26,419 nucleotides of DNA from a virus, in IMG/VR virus record IMGVR_UViG_3300025617_000096, positions 1-26,419 of that record. One strand, given 5' to 3'. Shown here one piece after another: positions 23,209-26,419 of the stretch. Position numbers and translations under genes: made by a program. The number at the start of each line of letters is the position of its first letter. Within the stretch, counting starts at the first letter, position 1. Below the pieces are notes generated by a model that was not told where the DNA came from, did no database searches, and worked only from the letters and a program-made list of their open reading frames with translations.

Positions 23209-23223
23209 CCCCTATAAGGGTGT
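23209..23223 (-). promoter_or_regulatory. Candidate phage RNA polymerase promoter (copy 2)
   Basis: The - strand reads ACACCCTTATAGGGG, identical over 15 bases to the + strand copy at 2517-2531, and preceded like it by an A-rich stretch. It points leftward into the gene run beginning at 23135 and lies 10 bases after the stop of the 51-aa gene. Two exact copies, each oriented with its downstream operon, argue for a promoter. Confidence 0.55.
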
Positions 23224-23233
23224 GTTTTAAGCG

Positions 23234-23389
23234 TTACATGGGTTCTCCCCAGAACACTAGGTAGTTTCTTTGAGCCTGAACGACATGAGTATCAAACCTA
23301 CCCTCTTTTCTCATTTTCTTTGATAACTCACTGCATTGGTCAAGGCCATGCCGAGTGTCTGCTTTGTCTCTTGCAAAGTATAGTATCAT
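23234..23389 (-). CDS. Hypothetical basic 51-aa protein
   Basis: Begins MILYFARDKADTRHGLDQ and ends NYLVFWGEPM; basic and soluble. GAGG lies about 7 bases upstream of the ATG, which shares a base with the TAA of the preceding gene (TAATG). It ends just before the promoter-like motif. Not recognised. Confidence 0.6.
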   Translation of the reverse strand: MILYFARDKADTRHGLDQCSELSKKMRKEGRFDTHVVQAQRNYLVFWGEPM

Positions 23390-23718
23390 TAGTGTACCTC
23401 TAAGTTAGTGTCAGTGTCGTATGGTCCATTGTGTAAAGCGTCATCTTCGTAGTTCACCTCAAGTGTTATGTAGACTGCGCCATCGCGTACTTCTAGTGGA
23501 CACTCTGTGCGATCCCCTTCGATCCAGACGAACAGGGAGTCTCCTAGTGTAGCTGCAAACTTGACTACGTCAGGGTCTGTGTCATGACATAGAATGATCT
23601 CATCATAAGACCAGTCATAGGCATACCAGTGAGCGTTATCGAGTGTATTGCTTTTGAATTCGATATCGTAGTTAGATGAATAGTAGTTACAAATATAGCA
23701 ATTGATTTCTAGTGACAT
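23389..23718 (-). CDS. Hypothetical very acidic 109-aa protein
   Basis: Begins MSLEINCYICNYYSSNYDIE; strongly acidic and rich in Asp and Tyr, with a beta-strand-like middle (DSLFVWIEGDRTE, GAVYITLEVNYE). The acidity would fit a DNA mimic, but nothing specific supports this. AAAGGAA lies about 8 bases upstream. Not recognised. Confidence 0.68.
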   Translation of the reverse strand: MSLEINCYICNYYSSNYDIEFKSNTLDNAHWYAYDWSYDEIILCHDTDPDVVKFAATLGDSLFVWIEGDRTECPLEVRDGAVYITLEVNYEDDALHNGPYDTDTNLEVH

Positions 23719-23731
23719 TGTAGTGTTCCTT

Positions 23732-23812
23732 TTAAGTGATAATTGGAATTAGAATTAACGGGACAAGGACAGCGACAACAAGCGCCACCCACCAACGAAA
23801 ACTTGGTAACAT
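23732..23812 (-). CDS. 26-aa membrane peptide
   Basis: Starts MLPSFRWWVALVVAVLVPL and is hydrophobic from residue 7 to the end, so it is one membrane helix. The frame is very short but has the best ribosome binding site of the area (AAAAGGAG, about 6 bases upstream), and lies alone between the terminator at 23868-23892 and the next gene. It may act on the host membrane or be a minor lysis/inhibition peptide; this is inference. Confidence 0.55.
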   Translation of the reverse strand: MLPSFRWWVALVVAVLVPLILIPIIT

Positions 23813-23867
23813 ATAAAACTCCTTTTAGTGGTTACGATTAGCGGTTATGATACCTCTTTTTGAAAAT

Positions 23868-23892
23868 AAGGTAGCCCTTTCGGGCTAGCCTT
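23868..23892 (-). terminator. Intrinsic terminator after ssDNA-binding protein copy B
   Basis: AAGGTAGCCC and GGGCTAGCCTT form a stem with a one-base bulge and a 4-base loop, TTTC on +. On the - strand it is followed by TTATTTTC, and on the + strand by TTTTATTT. It lies in the 250-base space between the 153-aa ssDNA-binding protein gene and the 109-aa gene and should end or thin out the transcript coming from the right. Confidence 0.75.
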
Positions 23893-23967
23893 TTATTTGT
23901 GGAATATACTAGTGTAGTACCAAGCTACTATTAAATATACGCATAGGAAGAATAGTGCTATGCCCAC
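23893..23967 (-). CDS. Possible 24-aa membrane peptide (GTG start)
   Basis: After the ssDNA-binding protein stop, GTG at 23967 opens a 24-codon frame (GIALFFLCVYLIVAWYY in its core) that is one hydrophobic helix with a basic end (FHK). It has no ribosome binding site and would rely on reinitiation after the TAA at 23970. Its stop touches the terminator. Listed because of the strong hydrophobic character; weak as a gene. Confidence 0.25.
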   Translation of the reverse strand: MGIALFFLCVYLIVAWYYTSIFHK

Positions 23968-23969
23968 TA

Positions 23970-24431
23970 TTAGAAGTCTTGTGCTGGTGCTGCGTCAGCG
24001 CCTTCTCCTACTACTAAGTCAAAGTCAACACTTGCTTCAGGGTTGTAAGCTACAAGGTCAGTTACTTGCACAGCAATTAGAATAGTTTTACGACCACTGC
24101 GACCGCCTGTAGACCAATCATATGAGTATACAATCAAGTTACCTGTAGAGCCATTACCGATAGGGTCAGTAATAGGTGCTTTTTCATTGTTGACTACACG
24201 AATACTATTACTTTGGCCTTTATTATTTACAGCAGGGCGGTTAATGTTTAGTGCAAAGTTACCATTAGGAAGCTGTCTTACTTTACCGAATGGTGTCATT
24301 TCATCAATACGATCTTTACTGAATTCAATTTGAATATCGAATTGTTCTTTACCGAATGGATTCATTTCAGCTTTGTATACTTTAGCATAGTTGAGTTTAA
24401 CGTTACGAATAATTGAAGTTTGCTTAGTCAT
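23970..24431 (-). CDS. gp2.5-like ssDNA-binding protein (copy B)
   Basis: A 153-residue paralogue of the protein at 20626-21111. Shared blocks are IIRN-x-L-xx-AK (N-terminal), PFG-xx-Q, GNGS-x-GN, a GGR motif, VQ-TDL/TEL-x-YNP/YTP, and a final acidic stretch ending in DF (AAPAQDF). It lacks the lysine-rich insertion of copy A and its tail is less acidic. AAAGGAA lies about 9 bases upstream of the ATG. It is separated by a terminator from the genes to its left and by two dyads and a hairpin from the gene to its right, so it is probably controlled on its own. It may serve early replication or recombination, or bind a different partner than copy A. Confidence 0.8.
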   Translation of the reverse strand: MTKQTSIIRNVKLNYAKVYKAEMNPFGKEQFDIQIEFSKDRIDEMTPFGKVRQLPNGNFALNINRPAVNNKGQSNSIRVVNNEKAPITDPIGNGSTGNLIVYSYDWSTGGRSGRKTILIAVQVTDLVAYNPEASVDFDLVVGEGADAAPAQDF

Positions 24432-24458
24432 TGGGTGTTCCTTTCAAGAACGTTAATT

Positions 24459-24488
24459 GTGCAACATTGCACTAGGACATGATTGTCC
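24459..24488. promoter_or_regulatory. Two adjacent dyads upstream of ssDNA-binding protein B
   Basis: GTGCAACATTGCAC (24459-24472) is a perfect inverted repeat with a 2-base centre, and GGACATGATTGTCC (24475-24488) has 4-base arms. They lie 28 to 57 bases upstream of the ATG at 24431. They could be operator sites or small RNA hairpins; the second overlaps the end of the neighbouring intergenic hairpin by 2 bases. Confidence 0.4.
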
Positions 24489-24522
24489 TTTAGACTACAC
24501 CCGTTAAGATGTAGTCAGAAGG
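24487..24522 (-). other. Conserved intergenic hairpin 1
   Basis: On the - strand CCTTCTGACTACATC, loop TTAACG, GGTGTAGTCTAAAGG. The stem has a 2x2 internal loop (CU facing UA) at positions 5-6 and starts directly after the TAG stop of the preceding gene. No T run follows, so it is unlikely to be a terminator; a ribonuclease processing site or mRNA stabiliser is more likely. It has two close relatives at 24893-24928 and 25346-25381. Confidence 0.7.
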
Positions 24523-24855
24523 CTAATCACTTTCCTGGTCATATTCAGTGTCAGTTTCTCCTTCTAGTAACCAAGCATCAACACTATTTCCAGATACAGT
24601 AAAATGTGTTGCTTCTTGACTAATGTTGTATAAGTTACAATCGTTAATATGCATTCCTTTTGCAGTTCTAAATTTGCTTACAGGATTATCAAAGATAGTT
24701 TCGTGTGTTAACAGTCCATGTATGTCGTGACCACTAGAAATCATACAATCAGCTATCTCAAAAACACCGCCTAATCCTATATCATCATTCTTAACTTCTA
24801 CTTCATAATCACGTTCAAATACATGGCGTACAGTAATAATCTTTTTAACGGTCAT
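24523..24855 (-). CDS. Hypothetical acidic 110-aa protein
   Basis: Begins MTVKKIITVRHVFERDYEV. The ATG at 24855 is chosen because AAGGAGA lies about 7 bases upstream; a longer frame from 24909 would begin inside the hairpin loop. An Ile/Val-rich first strand is followed by DDIGLGGVFEIADCMISSG, and the C terminus is very acidic (EGETDTEYDQESD). It shares its hairpin-flanked setting with the 128-aa gene to its right. Not recognised. Confidence 0.65.
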   Translation of the reverse strand: MTVKKIITVRHVFERDYEVEVKNDDIGLGGVFEIADCMISSGHDIHGLLTHETIFDNPVSKFRTAKGMHINDCNLYNISQEATHFTVSGNSVDAWLLEGETDTEYDQESD

Positions 24856-24892
24856 TTCAAATCTCCTTATACCGTAAATAGGACTTAAGTGT

Positions 24893-24928
24893 CTTCTAAT
24901 ACACACCATTACTGATGTGCATAGGAGG
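24893..24928 (-). other. Conserved intergenic hairpin 2
   Basis: On the - strand CCTCCTATGCACATC, loop AGTAAT, GGTGTGTATTAGAAG. The internal 2x2 loop (CU facing UA) is at the same place as in hairpins 1 and 3, while the stem pairs differ. It begins directly after the TAG stop of the 128-aa gene. No T run follows. Confidence 0.65.
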
Positions 24929-25315
24929 CTACTTCCACACTCTTAATTCGTCAGCAACATCTATTTCATCTATCCAATTAATTTGTTTTGATTCGTCTTG
25001 GTATTCTAACCATATATCATCGATTATTTTATTAGCAGGGTGACTTTTGTTCATAAGAGCGTACTCAAACTCCTTGAGATTTCTTTTTGAACCTGTAAAA
25101 GTAAATCCTAACTCAACTTCATCAAAACAAGATACTCGACAATCAGTAGTTTGAATGTCAAATATATTGCAAATTGTAGTTATTACTCTGTCTATGTATT
25201 TTTCGTGTATATAATCACTTTCATCACAAAATACATAACCCCATCCATACTGTACAACACTCAGTATATAGGTTTCTTCAGTAACCCTATCGATATCAGT
25301 ATGACCTGTAAACAT
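24929..25315 (-). CDS. Hypothetical acidic 128-aa protein
   Basis: Begins MFTGHTDIDRVTEETYILSV. AAGGAG lies about 6 bases upstream of the ATG. It has three scattered cysteines, many Asp/Glu and Ile, and an ELRVWK C terminus. The first half may be an alpha/beta fold (SVVQYGWGYVFC, then IDRVITTICNIFDI). Not recognised. It is flanked on both sides by the conserved hairpins. Confidence 0.68.
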   Translation of the reverse strand: MFTGHTDIDRVTEETYILSVVQYGWGYVFCDESDYIHEKYIDRVITTICNIFDIQTTDCRVSCFDEVELGFTFTGSKRNLKEFEYALMNKSHPANKIIDDIWLEYQDESKQINWIDEIDVADELRVWK

Positions 25316-25345
25316 TTAAAACTCCTTTTAGTTAATACAAAGTGT

Positions 25346-25381
25346 CCTTTAGAATACACCTCGAAAGGTGTACTCAGAAGG
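25346..25381 (-). other. Conserved intergenic hairpin 3
   Basis: On the - strand CCTTCTGAGTACACC, loop TTTCGA, GGTGTATTCTAAAGG. It has the same length, the same 2x2 internal loop and the same position after a stop codon (4 bases) as hairpins 1 and 2. Relative to hairpin 1, stem position 9 changes from a C-G pair to a G-U pair and position 14 from U-G to C-G, both keeping the pairing. Confidence 0.7.
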
Positions 25382-25385
25382 TAAC

Positions 25386-26033
25386 TTAGAATCCGATATC
25401 GATTTGTTCAGAGACATCTCGTTGACCCTGCCAATTCCGTGGTATGAAGGTGTATTGAGGGAATCTACCGAGTATCTTATCTAGATAGATGTAGTTCCAA
25501 CCATGTGTTTCATTTAGCTCATGTATGATTCGGTTGTTATAGCTTTGAGCATACATGTGGCAACAATTGATATCACCGTCTTTATCCATCCAGATACGAG
25601 ACAGACTTATTGGGAAGTCTTTGATTACTTCAAGTGCATCTATATTGGTTTGTATGAGCTGTACTTTTGTGTATTCAGTACTTTTGGCTCTGGGTGAGAG
25701 CTTACTAGCATTATATTCGTGTACAGAGTGAAGTAACGGATTATTGTTTACACCGTAACCGCCTTGACTGTAATCTTGTGAGACTTTATCACACTCAGTA
25801 TCAAGCATAGCTGTAACGTGAGTTTTGAATTCTTTTGGAACTGAGAAGAATATATCGATATCTCGACAGCCCCATCCATGATGCCAGTCACGAGGTGCGC
25901 CTCCAGCTACGTAGGCTTGAGAGCCTTGTGGAAGTTTATTTAGCAATAGATTAAGATGTTTCTTAGCTACAGCTTTTTGTGCTTTAGGAAACATACCAGT
26001 TGACAGTGTTGTTTTCAGTTGAATCGAAAGCAT
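25386..26033 (-). CDS. Pol-beta-type nucleotidyltransferase
   Basis: A 215-residue protein with the nucleotidyltransferase core YVAGGAPRDW (41-50) and CRDIDIFF (56-63). The GG...RD...D58-x-D60 layout is that of Pol-beta superfamily enzymes such as CCA-adding polymerase. A phage-typical block KDFPISLSRIWMDKDGD follows (138-154). The substrate is unknown: it could add nucleotides to tRNA or RNA, or modify a protein. The C-terminal RNA-binding domains of true CCA enzymes are not evident. The start at ATG 26033 is supported by AGGAG 5 bases upstream; a longer frame from 26120 would run through the preceding gene. Confidence 0.78.
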   Translation of the reverse strand: MLSIQLKTTLSTGMFPKAQKAVAKKHLNLLLNKLPQGSQAYVAGGAPRDWHHGWGCRDIDIFFSVPKEFKTHVTAMLDTECDKVSQDYSQGGYGVNNNPLLHSVHEYNASKLSPRAKSTEYTKVQLIQTNIDALEVIKDFPISLSRIWMDKDGDINCCHMYAQSYNNRIIHELNETHGWNYIYLDKILGRFPQYTFIPRNWQGQRDVSEQIDIGF

Positions 26034-26034
26034 A

Positions 26035-26310
26035 TTAGGCTCCTGTTGTTTTGCGTGATTGTTTGATTTCTTCTTGAGCATACCATTCTTCAAGTATTTC
26101 TTTTGAGGCTGGTGATTCACCTGGACCAGCGGTTTCTTCGAGATACTCTATATAGCCTTGGCGGTACTTTTCCTCGACTTCACCGATGTATATATTATGG
26201 GTGATTGCATCTTCATATATACGATATTGACGATCTTGTAGCTCTACTAGAGCAGTTTGTACAAGTTCTTCAATTTGACGGTTAGACATATCGGTTATAT
26301 CGATATTCAT
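26035..26310 (-). CDS. Hypothetical 91-aa acidic helical protein
   Basis: Begins MNIDITDMSNRQIEELVQTA and is rich in Glu, Gln and Tyr (QDRQYRIYEDAI, EEKYRQGYIEYLEE), probably helical. AAGGAG lies about 8 bases upstream of the ATG at 26310, which overlaps the stop of the preceding mini-gene (ATGA). A Met 24 bases further upstream has no binding site. Not recognised. Confidence 0.68.
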   Translation of the reverse strand: MNIDITDMSNRQIEELVQTALVELQDRQYRIYEDAITHNIYIGEVEEKYRQGYIEYLEETAGPGESPASKEILEEWYAQEEIKQSRKTTGA

Positions 26311-26408
26311 TTGGCGAACTCCTTCATCCAACATTTAGCACATAGCCAATAGAATTTAAAGTTAGTTGTAACAGCAACTTCATCACATCTATTACAAAGC
26401 TTTACCAT
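26307..26408 (-). CDS. Zinc-ribbon mini-protein, 33 aa
   Basis: A 33-codon frame starting MVKLCNRCDEVAV with a second pair later (WLCAKCW), so two CxxC knuckles form a minimal zinc ribbon. Its TGA overlaps the next ATG, as usual in this operon. The upstream side is cut by the window edge; only GGAAAG is seen before the ATG. Probably real because of the Cys spacing and coupling. Confidence 0.6.
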   Translation of the reverse strand: MVKLCNRCDEVAVTTNFKFYWLCAKCWMKEFAK

Positions 26409-26419
26409 GATTACTTTCC

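Noticed and set aside
23160-23210. CRISPR-like array
   Set aside because: Only two 13-nt direct copies without spacers; no cas genes anywhere in the window.
24856-24909. Longer start (24909) for the acidic 110-aa gene
   Set aside because: That ATG lies in the loop of hairpin 2 without a binding site, while ATG 24855 has AAGGAGA at good distance.
24487-25381. The three conserved hairpins as intrinsic terminators
   Set aside because: None is followed by a T run on the transcribed strand and each contains an internal mismatch loop; a processing or stability element fits better.
26034-26120. Longer start for the nucleotidyltransferase
   Set aside because: The added residues would run in another frame through the preceding gene; AGGAG precedes the ATG at 26033.
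1-26419. tRNA genes, integrase, insertion sequences or attachment sites
   Set aside because: No cloverleaf-like stretch, recombinase signature or terminal repeat was recognised; the compact coding layout leaves almost no room. This was a reading by eye, not a scan by a dedicated program.

Overview
This window is part of a lytic, short-tailed (podovirus-like) bacteriophage genome of T7/N4 grade. It is AT-rich, tightly packed and has no visible tRNA, rRNA, integrase or insertion sequence. The host cannot be named from the sequence. The replication set is T7-like: single-subunit RNA polymerase, primase-helicase, family A DNA polymerase, 5'-3' exonuclease and gp2.5-type ssDNA-binding proteins. 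The gene layout is not T7-like, because virion genes lie on the + strand and replication/early genes on the - strand, converging at a shared terminator near 10.46 kb. N4 has a comparable two-arm plan.

Left arm (1-10437, + strand): three very large virion/ejection-type genes. The first (open at the left edge) carries a T4-type lysozyme domain. The second starts with a staphylococcal-nuclease-like domain and continues as a 1354-residue protein with hydrophobic segments. The third (1264 residues, GTG start) contains, in the right order, weak but recognisable versions of all four catalytic motifs of single-subunit RNA polymerases. I read it as a possible virion-borne RNA polymerase, analogous to the N4 enzyme but much smaller, next to a conventional T7-like RNA polymerase in the same genome. 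Together the three proteins suggest an ejected kit: cell-wall cutting, a nuclease and a polymerase.

Middle (10.4-20.2 kb, - strand): T7-like RNA polymerase, dCMP deaminase, primase-helicase, GIY-YIG nuclease, 5'-3' exonuclease, DNA polymerase and a nucleoside deoxyribosyltransferase-like protein, with many very small genes in the gaps.

Right arm (20.2-26.4 kb, - strand): two paralogous ssDNA-binding proteins, a DUF3310 protein, three tandem paralogous 55-56 aa proteins, several zinc-ribbon and membrane mini-proteins, a Pol-beta-type nucleotidyltransferase and many unknown early-type genes. Genes are chained by TAATG, ATGA or longer overlaps.

Three kinds of non-coding element stand out. A 15-nt motif ACACCCTTATAGGGG occurs once in each arm, each time oriented with its operon, and resembles a phage RNA polymerase promoter. 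Three intergenic hairpins between 24.4 and 25.4 kb share the same 2x2 internal loop and show compensatory changes. A leader after the right-arm promoter contains a 13-nt tandem repeat that can fold in alternative ways.
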